A stretch of 64,000 bases of DNA. Source: JAIVJM01 sp963816985 (GTDB taxonomy: Bacteria; Acidobacteriota; Blastocatellia; Pyrinomonadales; Pyrinomonadaceae). The DNA is taken from positions 992,001 to 1,056,000 of the forward strand of contig CAWFMF010000004.1 in NCBI GenBank assembly GCA_963816985.1. The letters run 5' to 3'. The position numbers and the translations under genes are program-made. Numbering within the stretch: the stretch's first letter is position 1; every line of letters begins with the position of its first letter. The notes below the pieces were generated by a model, which saw nothing but the letters and a program-made list of their open reading frames with translations, searched no databases and had not been told where the DNA came from. This document shows, piece by piece, positions 6,734-16,242 of the stretch.

Positions 6734-8455
6734 TCAAGACCTTCCCGTGAACGACGCGAGGAGGACGGCGACGGCGTCGGAGAATCTGGCGGTCGGGCTC
6801 GCGTCGCGCGGGGGGTTGTTAATCATGAGCGAGAAGACGAAGCGTTCGCCCGAAGCGGTGAAGAGGTAGCCGGAGAGCGAGGTGGCGCTGCTGAGCGTGC
6901 CGGTCTTGGCGCGGACGTTGTTCATGGCGCGGGTGCCCTTCATGCGGTTGCGGAGCGTGCCGTCCACGCCCGCGATGGGGAGCGCGTTGCGAAAGTCAGC
7001 CGCGAAGCGGTGGCGGTTCATGTAGACGAGCAGGCGGATTGTAGTCTCCGCCGTCACGAGGTTGGAGCGCGAGAGGCCGGAGCCGTCGAGCATGATGAGC
7101 CGGGAGTCGTCGGCCCCTGCGGCGCGGAGGAAGTCTTTGACGACCTTGATGCCCGCCTCCTCGCTCGACAGCTTCGGGTCTGTCCCGGCGGCTTTGCCGA
7201 GGGCGCGCAAGAGCAGTTCGGTGTAGAGGTTCTGGCTCGGCTTCAACGTCTGCGCGGCGATGACGGAGAGCGGCGGCGACTGCCGCGCGGCGATTTCGAC
7301 GAGCGCGGAGACTTCGAGCGGCGAGCCGTCGGCGCGCGCCTGCGCGTCAATCGTCCGCGTGCGGCCCGTGAAGACGACGCCGCGCCGTTCGAGAGAGGTG
7401 CGGAGCATCGTCGTGAACATCATCGCGGGCCGCGAGATGGCGACGCTCGCCGTGTAGCCCGCGTCGTCGAGCGGCAGGCTTCCGCCGACTTCGATGACGT
7501 TCTGGCCGAGAGGGCGGTGGACTCTGAGTTCCCGGCGCGTGCCGCGCGGCGCGGTGGTCGTGCGGTCTAAGACGGTGACGAGCGGCGTCGAGGGGCTGAT
7601 GTTGATGACCGCCGGGTCGCCGACGCGCGCGCCGGGCTTGACGCTCAGGTCAACCGAGTTGTCGTTGACCGAAAGCGCGCTCACCTCCGCGCCGTACCAC
7701 CATTGGAGGTCGTCCCACTCCCAGCCGGTCGCGAGCGGCCCGCCCGCGAAGTAGCTCTCGTCGCCGACGAGATCGCCTTCGATTCGTTTCACGCCCGCGC
7801 CCGTGATGCGCAGGGCCAGCTCGTCAATCGCGCGGTAGTAGTCGCCGGTCGCGTCGCCGTTGAAGCGCGTGGCGAAGGTCGGGTCGCCGCGCCCGTAGAC
7901 AGTCAAATCCCCACGGACTATGCCGCTGGCGTCGGGCCGCGCGGGCGCGTAGACGGAGGTGACGAAGCGGTAGTCCGGCCCGAAGCGGTCGAGCGCGGCG
8001 GCGACCGTGTAGAGCTTCATGTTCGAGGCGGGCTGCATCCACTTGTTCGCATTCTCCTCGTAGACGACGCGGCCCGTGTCGAGCGAAGCAACCTTGACGG
8101 CGAGGTGCGAGGACGCGAACTCAGGCCGCGCCGTAATCTCTCGGATGCGCGCGCGCAAGTCTTCGAGCGTCTGCGGCGAGGCGGCGACGGGCGTCGGAGT
8201 CGGAGTCGCCGCCGGGGTCGCAGTTGGAGTCGGCGTGGGCGTCTGTGCCGGTGTCGCCGTGGGACGCTGCGGCGTCGGCGTCGCACGCGCAGGCGTTGGC
8301 GAAGGCGTCGGCGTGGGGCGCGTCTGTGTGGAGACGCGGCGCTCGCGTTGCGTCTGCGCCGCCGCGCGGGGCGCGGGGAGAGAGCCGAAGATTAAGGCTA
8401 AGAGTAAAAGGAGAGTGATTTGCGGCGTCGGCGTGAAAACTTTTCTCGATGACAT
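6734..8455 (-). CDS. dacB: D-alanyl-D-alanine carboxypeptidase/endopeptidase (PBP4, peptidase S13)
   Basis: 573 residues: a signal sequence (ITLLLLLALIFGSLPAPRAAA), a long Thr/Pro-rich linker (about residues 45-95) likely spanning to the cell wall, then the S13 domain. Catalytic motifs are seen: SNMK (S144-K147, the SxxK box), DGSGLSRSNLVT (second box) and AKTGTLSSATSLSGY (KTG box). The enzyme trims D-Ala from, or cuts cross-links in, peptidoglycan in the periplasm. The T/P linker is longer than in E. coli PBP4. It is transcribed in the same direction as dapF but separated from it by about 500 bases of repeats. Confidence 0.9.
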   Translation of the reverse strand: MSSRKVFTPTPQITLLLLLALIFGSLPAPRAAAQTQRERRVSTQTRPTPTPSPTPARATPTPQRPTATPAQTPTPTPTATPAATPTPTPVAASPQTLEDLRARIREITARPEFASSHLAVKVASLDTGRVVYEENANKWMQPASNMKLYTVAAALDRFGPDYRFVTSVYAPARPDASGIVRGDLTVYGRGDPTFATRFNGDATGDYYRAIDELALRITGAGVKRIEGDLVGDESYFAGGPLATGWEWDDLQWWYGAEVSALSVNDNSVDLSVKPGARVGDPAVINISPSTPLVTVLDRTTTAPRGTRRELRVHRPLGQNVIEVGGSLPLDDAGYTASVAISRPAMMFTTMLRTSLERRGVVFTGRTRTIDAQARADGSPLEVSALVEIAARQSPPLSVIAAQTLKPSQNLYTELLLRALGKAAGTDPKLSSEEAGIKVVKDFLRAAGADDSRLIMLDGSGLSRSNLVTAETTIRLLVYMNRHRFAADFRNALPIAGVDGTLRNRMKGTRAMNNVRAKTGTLSSATSLSGYLFTASGERFVFSLMINNPPRDASPTARFSDAVAVLLASFTGRS

Positions 8456-8549
8456 ACCTGCTCAAAAATTTCCCGGTTCAGATGTCTGGGAGAGCAGTTT
8501 GAACGAAGCGCGGCGAATCGGCAAACGGACATGCAGACAGCATTCCAAA

Positions 8550-8653
8550 ATCTGTAGGGGCAGGGCAAGTCCGCGGCCCGCTCAGACTCGTCACCGCTCA
8601 AGTTGAAGTTGTCGTCGCCATGCGGGCCGCGGACTTGCCCTGCCCCTACAGAT
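8550..8653. repeat. Perfect palindrome, family D copy 1
   Basis: A perfect 32-bp inverted repeat (8550-8581 with 8622-8653) with a 40-base spacer. The arm contains TGTAGGGGCAGGGC, shared with 21441-21515 and partly with 24261-24325. It starts 36 bases after the stop of the L,D-transpeptidase gene. Confidence 0.9.
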
Positions 8654-8688
8654 GTATCGAACGTTGCGCGTCTGTCCGAAACTCGTCT

Positions 8689-9396
8689 TTAAGGCTCGAT
8701 GCGGACGGTCGTGCCCATCGGGACGGAGTCGAAGAGTTCCTTGATGTGTGCGTTCTCAAGCGCGACGCAGCCCGCCGTCCAGTCAGACGAAGTGCCGCCG
8801 CCGTGGATGAAGATTTCGCCGCCGAGCGCGGTGTCCCAAGGGGGGCGGGCCTTGCGGCGGGCGGCGCTGGCGATGCGGTCGTGCTGCTTGCGCGTGATGA
8901 GGCCGTCGCGCAATCCGCGCGCGGCGTCCTCGGCGTCCGGGTAGGTGAGGCCGAGCGAGAGATAGAAGTTGCTCTTGTCGTTCTTAACGCAGACGTAGAA
9001 AGTGCCTTCGGGCGTCCGCCCGTCGCCCTGCCTCACCTTGTCGCCTTCGGGCGTGAAGCCGAGCACGACGCGGTAAGTGCGCACGGCCTCGCCGCCGGAG
9101 AAGAGCGTGAGCTGGCGCGCGGCTTTACGGACGACGAGCTGCGGGTTGACGAGCGGGAGTTTCAAAGGTCTCAGGTTGGCGGCCTCCTGTTCGGCGCGCA
9201 TCCTCTCCGCGGCCCCGGCGTCGGGCGTGGGTGCGGCCTGTGCGGGAGCAGCGGCGGCGACGCGCACAGACGGCTGGCCCTGTCGCTGGCAGCCCGCGAG
9301 CAGCGAAGTGCTGACGAGCAACGCGCAGAGCCAAAGTACATCGGCGACCCCGAAGGCGCGCGTCGAAGTGTGGACGGTTCTCGATGTCAAAGGCAT
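8689..9396 (-). CDS. L,D-transpeptidase (YkuD) lipoprotein
   Basis: 235 residues with a lipoprotein signal (VLWLCALLVSTSLLAGC, lipobox LAGC), so it is probably anchored in the outer or inner membrane facing the periplasm. The YkuD domain carries the active-site signature IHGGGTSSDWTAGCVAL: His, then the nucleophile Cys in AGC (the usual HGC is AGC here). Preceding blocks VVLGFTPEGDKVRQGDGRTP and GTFYVCVKND are typical of the family. The reaction makes 3-3 cross-links in peptidoglycan or attaches proteins to it. An AAGGTG lies upstream but unusually far from the ATG. Confidence 0.85.
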   Translation of the reverse strand: MPLTSRTVHTSTRAFGVADVLWLCALLVSTSLLAGCQRQGQPSVRVAAAAPAQAAPTPDAGAAERMRAEQEAANLRPLKLPLVNPQLVVRKAARQLTLFSGGEAVRTYRVVLGFTPEGDKVRQGDGRTPEGTFYVCVKNDKSNFYLSLGLTYPDAEDAARGLRDGLITRKQHDRIASAARRKARPPWDTALGGEIFIHGGGTSSDWTAGCVALENAHIKELFDSVPMGTTVRIEP

Positions 9397-9567
9397 CTCG
9401 GCGACTCACTCACCTTTCTCTCAATCCCGACCCGGCCCGCGCAAGTGCAGTGTGAACTACGGGGCGGCGCGGGGGCAATAGATTTCAGCGCGGCGAGGTC
9501 GTCGGTGAGATTCGCGTTTGTGTGCGCGGCGTTGCGCGCGGATGTCGGTTTCGGCTCTGGGGCGGAT

Positions 9568-9607
9568 AAAAAAAAGCGGCGTCGCCCCCTGTTTGGGGCG
9601 ACGCCGC
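9568..9607 (-). terminator. Rho-independent terminator of the first TonB receptor gene
   Basis: A perfect 13-bp stem (9576-9588 with 9595-9607), a 6-base loop, and eight A on the plus strand (9568-9575), read as T8 on the minus strand. It lies 37 bases after the stop at 9644. Confidence 0.95.
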
Positions 9608-9643
9608 CGGAGTGTGTGTGAAAGCCTTGCGGCGAAGACGGGC

Positions 9644-12600
9644 TTAGAACTCTAAGCGCGCGGCGAACTGGATGCGGCGCGGCGGGGCCGCCAGCGAGGA
9701 CTGGCCGAAGTCGGGGCTCCCGATGATTAACTGGGAGGTGGCCCCCTGCCCGACGTTCGGGTTGAAGAGGTTGACGTTGTTCGTCAGGTTGAAGAAGTCG
9801 GCCTGGAAGCGCAGGCGGACGGTCTCGGTCAGGGCGAAGCGCTTCATCACCGAGAGGTCGAAGTTCTGGTACCCCTCGCCGTAGAACGCGTTGCGCGCGA
9901 CGTTGCCGCCCGAGCCGACGGTCGGGTTGCGGAAGAGCGAGACCGACGGGCCGACCTGCGTGCGCGGCCTCGTCACCTCGTCGCTGTCGGGGTCAACGGG
10001 GAAGTCCTGCCCCGTGGCGCTGAAAGAGGCGCGCTGGCTGACGCCCGTGCCCGTCGAGTCGAACCCGTTGGTGAAGATGCTGAAGGGCTGCCCCGACTGC
10101 AAGGTCAGGATGCCCGACAGCGCCCAGTTGCCGAGTATCTGGTTGACGACGCCGTTCTCGAACTTGAACGGGAGGTCGTAGACGAAGTTGCCGACGAAGC
10201 GGTGGCGGGTGTCGGCGCCGGAGTTACCGCGCTCGGCCCCGAAGCCGCCGGCGAAGCCGGAAGAGTCGCGCGGCAGGCTCCGGTCGCCCGACTGGGCGGA
10301 GGCCGGGAGCGGGTCGGCGACGTTGTCAATCGAGTGGCTGAGCGTGTAAGCCGCCTGGAACTGACCCGAACCGAGGACACTGCTGCTGAGCCGCTTGGTG
10401 ACGCGGAACGCGCCCGCGTGGTAGGTCGAGTGGCCGATGGTCAGGAAGATGCGCGGCGTGTTGAAGGCCGTGTTGCGCGCCCCGTCAATCGCGTTGTTGA
10501 AGGCGTCGTTCGGGTTAATCGGCGTGTTGGCTCCCGTGATAGCGTTGATGCGCTGGATGCTCGTCAGGTTCGCGTCGGCCTGACGGAGGAGGCCCGTGCC
10601 CTTCGAGCCGATGTAGTCGGCTTCGAGGAGGAGGTCGCCGTGGAACTGACGCTGGATGCCGAAATTCCAGCTCTGCGTGTAGGGCGTCGAGAACTTCGAC
10701 TGGAACGGGTTGTTGCCGGGCAGCGGGAAGAGCAGCGGTATCTGCTGCGCTCCCTCCTCGACGACCGGGCTCGCCTCCAGCGTCTCGGCGCGCGGGACGT
10801 TCTGGATGGTGTCGAGCAGGAACCGGTTAACGATGGAGTTCGAGAACGGCGGGTTGCCGCTCGTGTTGGTGAAGAGGTTCGAGAAGATGCGGTCGTAGAA
10901 GATGCCGTAGCCGCCGCGGATCGAACTCCTGCCGGGGCCGCCGAAGAGTCGGCTTAAGAAGCCGGACTGGTGGCCGGGGCTGTAGTTGAAGCCGAAGCGC
11001 GGCGCGAAGTTGTTGTAGTCGTTCAGGTAGAGCGGCTGGTCGGGGTTGTCGGAGTTCTTGCCGACGGTCTGGAAGACGAAGCCGCCCGCGGGCGTCGGGC
11101 CGCTGGGGTCCTGATTGATGAGGTTCGTGACGAGGCCGTTGACCTCGAAGGGCACGCCCTTGTACTCCCAGCGCAGGCCGTAGTTCAAGGCGAGGTTCGG
11201 CCTCACCTTCCAGTTGTCCTGAAAGTAGAAGTCAATCTCGCGCGTGCGGAAGCCGCGGTAGTCGGCGTCGGTGCGCTGGCCGTCCGCGTTGAAGAACTGC
11301 GTCTGGTTCTGGAGGATGGCGTAGCCGGCAAGGAAGGTGGCGAAGTTGTTGAGCGCCTGCCCCGTCACCGTGCCGTTCGAGATCGGGTTGCCGTTGTTGT
11401 CCTGTAAGAACTCGAAGGGCGAGCCGAACTGTCCGAGGTTGAAGTCGAGCGTCTCGTTGCGCCCGAAGTTCGAAGCGCCGTTCGAGTAGACGAAGCGCGT
11501 CTCGCCGCCGAACTTGAAGCTGTGGTTGCCCTTGATCCACGTCAAAGAGTCGGCGATGTTGGTCGTCCCCGAAAAGCGGAACTGAGTGTCGAAGGGGACG
11601 AAGCCGTCAACGGTCGCGCCGAAGAAGCCGATGTTCTGGCCGTTGTCGGTGCCGAAGGGCTGGAAGTTGACGGGCGCGCCGTTGCTGGCGAACGCGTTGC
11701 GGATGATGTCGAAGGGGCCGCGACCCACGGGGCCGCTGCCGGGGCCGTTGAAGATGACCTCGACGCGGTTGCCGCCGACGCGCAGCTCGTTAATCAGGCT
11801 CGGCGTGAAGGTCGAGACGAGGTTGAGCGAGAGGAGGTAGCTGCGGAAGTCGCCGATGCCGCCGTCGTTCGTGCCGGGGAAGGTCTCGGAGATGAAGTCG
11901 AACGAGCCGTCGCTCAGCGTGAAGCTGCCCGCCAGACTGTGCTTGTCGTTGAAGCGGAAGTCGTGACGGGTGGTGAAGGTCTGGCTCGGCTGGTTGATGA
12001 TGTCCGCGAAGCGGAAGGTGTCGAAGACGCCGGGCAGGAATCCCTCGCCGGGGCTGTTGCCGAGCGGGTAGATGCCGTTGATGATCTGGGTGATGGCCGG
12101 GTTGACGCCGAGGTTCGGGAAGAAGCCGATGCACTCGCCGTCGTCGTCGGTCGCGCCGAAGATTTGGTCCTGCGCGCAGCCGCTCCGGTTGTTCGGGCTG
12201 TTCTGCGCGAAGGTGATGGTGCCGATGGAGCCGCCGAGGTCGAAGATGCCCTGCCGGGCGCGGGCCGAGGGCACGGTGCGCGTCACCTGCACGCCCTGAT
12301 CGAAGCGGTCGCGCTCGTAGTTGGCGAAGAAGAAGTAGCGGTCTTTGACGACGGGGCCGCCGATGCTGCCGCCGTACTGTCGGCGCTGGAGCGGGTCGGG
12401 GTTGCCGGAGACGTCGAAGAAGTCGCGGGCCGAGAAGGCGTCGGAGCGGTAGTAGATGTAAGCGTTGCCGTGGAACTCGTTGGTCCCGCCCTTGGTCACG
12501 ACGTTGATGACCGCGCCGGTGTTGCGCCCGAACTCGGCGTTGAAGTTGCTGGTGATGACGCGGAACTCGGAGGTGCCGTCAATGGTCGGCGTCGAGATGC

Positions 12601-13216
12601 CGCCGCGGCCTCCGGGCACGTCGGCGTCGTTGTTGTCAATGCCGTCCACCATGAAGTTGTTGTTGCGCTCGCTCTGGCCGTTGACGACGAAGCCGCCCAG
12701 ACTGCTCGTCGAGGTCGTCGCGTTGGGCGAGAGCAGGATGAGCGAGTTGGGGTCGCGCGACAAGAGCGGGAGGTCAATAATCTTGCGGTTGTCAATCAGC
12801 GTCGAGAGCTGCTGGTCGGAGGTGTTGACGGTCGTCTGCGTGTCCGTGCCGACGACCGTGATGGTCTCCTGCGCGCCCGCCGGGGCGAGCGAGAGGTCGG
12901 CGTCGGTCGTGAACGAGACCGAGACGCGCACGTCCTTCGCCGAGCCCTGCGCGAAGCCGGGCGAGTTGGCCGTGACGGTGTAACTCCCGACCGTCAGGAG
13001 CGGGACGGTGTAGCTGCCCTCGTCGTTGGTCGTGACGGTGCGCTTCTCGCCCGTCCCGTTGTTGGTCACTTCGACGGTGGCCCCGGCGACGCCCGCGCCG
13101 TTCGGGTCGCGCACGGTGCCGGAGATGGTCCCCGATGCGCTCTGCCCGAAGGCCGCGCCCGCCGCGAGCAAAACGTAGATCGCCAGTGCGGCGATGCTTC
13201 TGATACCTCTTGACAT
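9644..13216 (-). CDS. TonB-dependent receptor, Oar-like, with carboxypeptidase-regulatory-like domain
   Basis: 1190 residues. In order: signal peptide (SIAALAIYVLLAAGAAFGQ); a carboxypeptidase-regulatory-like beta-sandwich (SGTISGTVRDPNGAGVAGAT, residues about 25-110); a plug-like domain (FMVDGIDNNDADVPGGRGG, VITSNFNAEFGRNTGAVINV, about 120-240); and an outer-membrane beta-barrel to the C-terminus, which ends in Phe (RIQFAARLEF) as expected for BAM substrates. Such Oar/CirA-like proteins import large substrates across the outer membrane and are strongly expanded in Acidobacteria. AAGGAG lies 6-7 bases before the ATG. It has its own terminator. No substrate can be assigned. Confidence 0.9.
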   Translation of the reverse strand: MSRGIRSIAALAIYVLLAAGAAFGQSASGTISGTVRDPNGAGVAGATVEVTNNGTGEKRTVTTNDEGSYTVPLLTVGSYTVTANSPGFAQGSAKDVRVSVSFTTDADLSLAPAGAQETITVVGTDTQTTVNTSDQQLSTLIDNRKIIDLPLLSRDPNSLILLSPNATTSTSSLGGFVVNGQSERNNNFMVDGIDNNDADVPGGRGGISTPTIDGTSEFRVITSNFNAEFGRNTGAVINVVTKGGTNEFHGNAYIYYRSDAFSARDFFDVSGNPDPLQRRQYGGSIGGPVVKDRYFFFANYERDRFDQGVQVTRTVPSARARQGIFDLGGSIGTITFAQNSPNNRSGCAQDQIFGATDDDGECIGFFPNLGVNPAITQIINGIYPLGNSPGEGFLPGVFDTFRFADIINQPSQTFTTRHDFRFNDKHSLAGSFTLSDGSFDFISETFPGTNDGGIGDFRSYLLSLNLVSTFTPSLINELRVGGNRVEVIFNGPGSGPVGRGPFDIIRNAFASNGAPVNFQPFGTDNGQNIGFFGATVDGFVPFDTQFRFSGTTNIADSLTWIKGNHSFKFGGETRFVYSNGASNFGRNETLDFNLGQFGSPFEFLQDNNGNPISNGTVTGQALNNFATFLAGYAILQNQTQFFNADGQRTDADYRGFRTREIDFYFQDNWKVRPNLALNYGLRWEYKGVPFEVNGLVTNLINQDPSGPTPAGGFVFQTVGKNSDNPDQPLYLNDYNNFAPRFGFNYSPGHQSGFLSRLFGGPGRSSIRGGYGIFYDRIFSNLFTNTSGNPPFSNSIVNRFLLDTIQNVPRAETLEASPVVEEGAQQIPLLFPLPGNNPFQSKFSTPYTQSWNFGIQRQFHGDLLLEADYIGSKGTGLLRQADANLTSIQRINAITGANTPINPNDAFNNAIDGARNTAFNTPRIFLTIGHSTYHAGAFRVTKRLSSSVLGSGQFQAAYTLSHSIDNVADPLPASAQSGDRSLPRDSSGFAGGFGAERGNSGADTRHRFVGNFVYDLPFKFENGVVNQILGNWALSGILTLQSGQPFSIFTNGFDSTGTGVSQRASFSATGQDFPVDPDSDEVTRPRTQVGPSVSLFRNPTVGSGGNVARNAFYGEGYQNFDLSVMKRFALTETVRLRFQADFFNLTNNVNLFNPNVGQGATSQLIIGSPDFGQSSLAAPPRRIQFAARLEF

Positions 13217-13648
13217 TCAAAACTCCTTTGCGGTTCTCAAAATATTGTCCGCCCTTCGAAAGCCCTTCGGCGGGCTCCATCAATCAAGGGAGCGGGGAGA
13301 CGGATGAGATCGTGTACGGGCGAGGACGTACTAAATTTTGAACGCCCGTGACTGACGAACTTTGTCGCGACTTGATAAATGCAAAGGCCATACCGACCAC
13401 GTGGCGCAAACGGAAAGGTTTGAAGGGGCGGAATTGAGGCGGACGGGAGCGACGCCGACTTTCGTCATCTTGGCGAATTTGGATACCGGCGTCGCCGCGA
13501 GTATGAATTCTCGGAGGACGAGAAAATCGAGGCGCGTCGCGCGTCCAAAAAGTTGGACGGAACTGAATGTATGAAGGATGAAGAAGTGAGTGTTCGACGT
13601 GCTGACGTGAGCGCGTGCAGCCTCGCCGCGCTCACGACTTGAGGCGAC
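13217..13648. other. Intergenic region upstream of the TonB receptor, no gene seen
   Basis: 432 bases between the TonB receptor start and the heptose kinase stop. Apart from the receptor's ribosome site (AAGGAG near 13223-13228), I see no convincing gene, repeat or terminator. The short frame at 13362-13574 has no ribosome site and a composition unlike real proteins here. Confidence 0.5.
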
Positions 13649-14659
13649 CTACGGCTTGTGCTCGCGCTCCGTCTCGAACGAGGCGATGAGTTCTTTGGCG
13701 GTGGCGGTGGCGGTGCCGACTTTGCCGACGACGATCCCGGCGGCGTGGTTGGCGAGCATCGCCGCCTCGACGAGCGACGCGCCCGTGGCGAGCGCCGAGG
13801 CGAGCGTCGCAATCACCGTGTCGCCCGCGCCCGTCACGTCGTAGACCTCGCGCGCGGCGGTCGGGACGTAGACCGGCTCGCCGTCCTCTTCGAGCAGCAT
13901 CATGCCGCGCTCGCCGCGCGTGATGAGCACGGAGCGGCAGCCGAGCTTCTCGCTGATGGCGCGCGCGGCTCGCGCCATCCCCTCATCCGAGTCGTCCTCG
14001 GAGCCCGTCACGCGCAAAGCCTCATGATGATTCGGCGTGACGAGCGTGGCCGGACGGTACGAGTCGAAGTTGCGAATCTTCGGGTCTACGAGCACGGGCA
14101 CGCCCGCCTCCAACGCGAGCGGCAGAATCTCTCCGAGCACGCGCGGCGTCACCGCGCCCTTGTCGTAGTCAGAGACGACGAAGGCGTCCGCGCCTTTAAC
14201 GAGGCGGCGCAGCGCCTCGATGATGCGCTCTTCGATTCCGGCTTCCACGGGCGTGCGCCGCTCGCGGTCGGCGCGGACGACGAGCTGGCTGTGCGCGATG
14301 ATGCGCGTCTTGACGGTCGTCGGCCTCGACGCATCAACGACGAGCGCGGCATCCGCTTCGAGCGCGCCCGCCGCCGTGAGTTCCCCGCGCAAACGCTCGC
14401 CCGCGCGGTCGTCGCCGACCACGCCGACGACGCCCGCGCCGAGTCCCAGAGCGCGCAGGTTCGCCAACACGTTCGCCGCCCCGCCCATGTGCGCCGACTC
14501 GCGCCGTACATCCACGACGGGCACAGGGCCTTCGGGCGAGATGCGCGTCACGTCGCCCCACACGAACTCGTCCAGCATCACGTCGCCGTACACCAGAACC
14601 CTCCGCCCGCGCATCGCCCGGACGATCTCACTCGCACGCTCTGTCGTCAGTCGGTTCAT
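13649..14659 (-). CDS. hldA: D-glycero-beta-D-manno-heptose-7-phosphate kinase (PfkB family)
   Basis: 336 residues of the ribokinase/PfkB family, RfaE domain 1 type. Signatures: VLVYGDVMLDEFVWGDVTRI, then SPEGPVPVVDV and GGAANVLANLRALG near the N-terminus, and the DVTGAGDTVIATLASAL box holding the catalytic Asp near the C-terminus. It phosphorylates heptose-7-phosphate on the path to ADP-heptose for LPS inner core. The nucleotidyltransferase half of E. coli HldE is absent, so a separate HldC-like gene is expected elsewhere. It lies next to a heptosyltransferase-like GT9, transcribed in the same direction. Confidence 0.85.
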   Translation of the reverse strand: MNRLTTERASEIVRAMRGRRVLVYGDVMLDEFVWGDVTRISPEGPVPVVDVRRESAHMGGAANVLANLRALGLGAGVVGVVGDDRAGERLRGELTAAGALEADAALVVDASRPTTVKTRIIAHSQLVVRADRERRTPVEAGIEERIIEALRRLVKGADAFVVSDYDKGAVTPRVLGEILPLALEAGVPVLVDPKIRNFDSYRPATLVTPNHHEALRVTGSEDDSDEGMARAARAISEKLGCRSVLITRGERGMMLLEEDGEPVYVPTAAREVYDVTGAGDTVIATLASALATGASLVEAAMLANHAAGIVVGKVGTATATAKELIASFETEREHKP

Positions 14660-14667
14660 AAGACATG

Positions 14668-14756
14668 AAAAGCCGTGAACCGTAAATCGTGACGGGTGAC
14701 AGGAGAAAACCTGTTCTTACTTGTCACGGTTTACGGTTCACGGTTTACGGCTTTTA
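14668..14756. repeat. Heptamer palindrome, family B copy 1
   Basis: Imperfect inverted repeat made of 7-base units such as CCGTGAA, CCGTAAA and TCGTGAC, with GGGTGACAGGAG toward the loop. The right arm holds the stop codon of the GT9 gene (14731-14733). Related copies are at 16117, 39716 and 58983. Confidence 0.85.
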
Positions 14757-15322
14757 GCACTCGGTTGATGGCGTCGTTGACGCGCTCGACGGGGACGCGG
14801 CGGATGCACTCGGCGACGCCGAACTCGGCGCAGGTGTAGCCGGGGCAGGGCGCGCAGGGCATCTCTTCGCGGACGACCTCGGCGGGCGCGTTCGTCCAGG
14901 GCCGCCAGTGCGCGACGTTGGACGAGCCGAAGACGACGACCTGCGGCGTCGAGACGGCGGCGGCCATGTGTGCGATGCCGCTGTCGTTGCCGACGAAGAG
15001 CGAAGCGCGCGCGGCGAGCGCCGTCACTTCCGGCAAGGAAAGGTCTGTGAAGGCGACGACCGGCGCGCTCGAATGTTCGATGACGGCCCCGACGACTTCG
15101 GCCTCGCCCGGCCCGGCGATGGCGACCGTCTTGAGGCCGCGAGCGGCGAGATGCTCGACGACGCGCGCGAAGTTCTCGGCGGCCCAAGTCTTCGAGTCGA
15201 AGGCCGCCGCCGGGTGGACGAGGACGAAAGTCGCGCCTTCATCAAGTCCCTCCGAGGCGAGCCTGCGCGCGACACTTTCGTTTGCTTCCGTCGTCTGTGT
15301 GAGTCGCGTCGCGGGACGGTCT
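14731..15322 (-). CDS. Glycosyltransferase family 9, C-terminal part after a frameshift
   Basis: This frame holds the C-terminal nucleotide-sugar-binding half of a GT9 heptosyltransferase: FVLVHPAAAFDSKTWAAENF, VAIAGPGEAEVV, ASLFVGNDSGIAHMAAAV, VVVFGSSNVAHWRPW. It continues the fragment at 15242-15889 with an offset that one extra base near 15320-15324 explains; joined they read VPVS-DRPATRLTQTTEANESV and give about 385 residues, the normal GT9 length. The final residues (LKAVNREP) and stop come from palindrome family B. Likely role: adding heptose or a similar sugar to lipid A core, as the neighbouring kinase gene suggests. Confidence 0.75.
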
Positions 15323-15889
15323 GCTGACGGGCACGCCCGTCCAGCCGAGGAGCGCGAGCTGCTGCTCGGCGGAGTGCGTCTTCTCGCGGCCCCACAACTC
15401 GGACGAGGGCGGCGCGGCGTGATTGTGCAAAGAAGCGTAGGCGTAATCTCGATAGCCGACCCGCTGGCGCGCGCCCGAAGCCCGCATGAGCAAAGCGGCG
15501 GTGCTCCCGCCGTGGAGGTTGAAGGCCACGTCGTAACTTTCGGCGCGCAGCTCGCGCGCGACCTTTAAACGTGAAGATGTGCTTCCGCGCGAAACGCGGA
15601 TGACACGGTCAACATCGCTTGAGCCTTCGACGAGCGGCGCGACCCAGTCTTCAAGCAGGATGTCTATACGCGCTCCGGGCAGGAAGCGGCGGAGCGCGTG
15701 GAGCGAAGGCGTCGCCAGCACCGTGTCGCCGATTGAGCGCAAGCGCACGACGAGCACGCGGCGCACCGCCGTCCAGTCCCAACGCGGCGGCGCGAGCGGT
15801 CGCGGCTCGCCCACGTCTTCCGCCGTCACGCGCGGGGCGATGGCCGGGGCGGGCGAGGCCGTCTCAGGTTGCGCTTCGAGGCTCTTCAT
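15242..15889 (-). CDS. Glycosyltransferase family 9, N-terminal part before a frameshift
   Basis: The N-terminal half of a GT9/heptosyltransferase: RRVLVVRLRSIGDTVLATPSL is the family's first signature, followed by FNLHGGSTAALLMRASG and VGYRDYAYASLHNHA. Real homology ends near 15322; the remaining residues to the stop at 15242 are out of frame. About 40 extra residues precede the conserved start, so a shorter start may be used. The first codon overlaps the Trm112-like gene by 26 bases, suggesting translational coupling. Interruption by a one-base insertion means pseudogene or sequence error; the intact downstream half favours an error. Confidence 0.75.
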   Translation of the reverse strand: MKSLEAQPETASPAPAIAPRVTAEDVGEPRPLAPPRWDWTAVRRVLVVRLRSIGDTVLATPSLHALRRFLPGARIDILLEDWVAPLVEGSSDVDRVIRVSRGSTSSRLKVARELRAESYDVAFNLHGGSTAALLMRASGARQRVGYRDYAYASLHNHAAPPSSELWGREKTHSAEQQLALLGWTGVPVSRPSRDATHTDDGSKRKCRAQARLGGT

Positions 15890-16061
15890 CTTCTATCACG
15901 GCCTCTTCCACCACCATCGTCGGGATGTCGTTTTTGATGGGATAGACGCGGCGACACGAGAGACACTTGATGCCGCTGCCGTCCTCTTTCAACTCCACCT
16001 GCCCCCTGCACGCCGGGCAGATGACCTTGAAGGTCTCGATAAATTCCTTCGTGATGGTCAA
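15864..16061 (-). CDS. Trm112/UPF0434-like small zinc-ribbon protein
   Basis: A 65-residue protein starting at a TTG (16061) with GGAAGGGG about 10 bases upstream; the longer frame from 16187 has no ribosome site and runs into palindrome family B. Sequence TITKEFIETFKVICPACRGQ, then IKCLSCRRVYPIKNDIPTMV, gives two CxxC pairs and the RxYPIxxxIPxM signature of the Trm112/YcaR family. In other bacteria YcaR-type genes lie next to LPS genes (lpxK, kdsB), and here it precedes a GT9. Trm112 proteins bind and stabilise methyltransferases. Confidence 0.8.
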   Translation of the reverse strand: MTITKEFIETFKVICPACRGQVELKEDGSGIKCLSCRRVYPIKNDIPTMVVEEAVIEDEEPRSAT

Positions 16062-16116
16062 TGCTTTCAATCCCCTTCCGCTCGTCTTTAAGGCGAAGCG
16101 GGAAAGCTTAACAACA

Positions 16117-16242
16117 AAAGACGTGAATCGTAAATCGTGACGGGTAACAGGAGAAAGCCGTAAACCGTGAAGCCTCAACCGTGACAAGTAAGAACAGTTT
16201 TTCTCCTGTCACGGTTTACCTGTCACGGTTCACGGCTTTTTA
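16117..16242. repeat. Heptamer palindrome, family B copy 2
   Basis: The longest family B element, with units CGTGAAT, CGTAAAT, CGTGACG and two extra internal arms. The right arm encodes the last residues (KSREP) and stop (16223-16225) of the cytochrome P450. Confidence 0.85.

Noticed and set aside
11522..13213. 563-residue plus-strand open frame
   Set aside because: It is the antisense shadow of the TonB receptor; composition is Val/Glu/Asp/Arg-heavy as expected for antisense of GC-rich genes.
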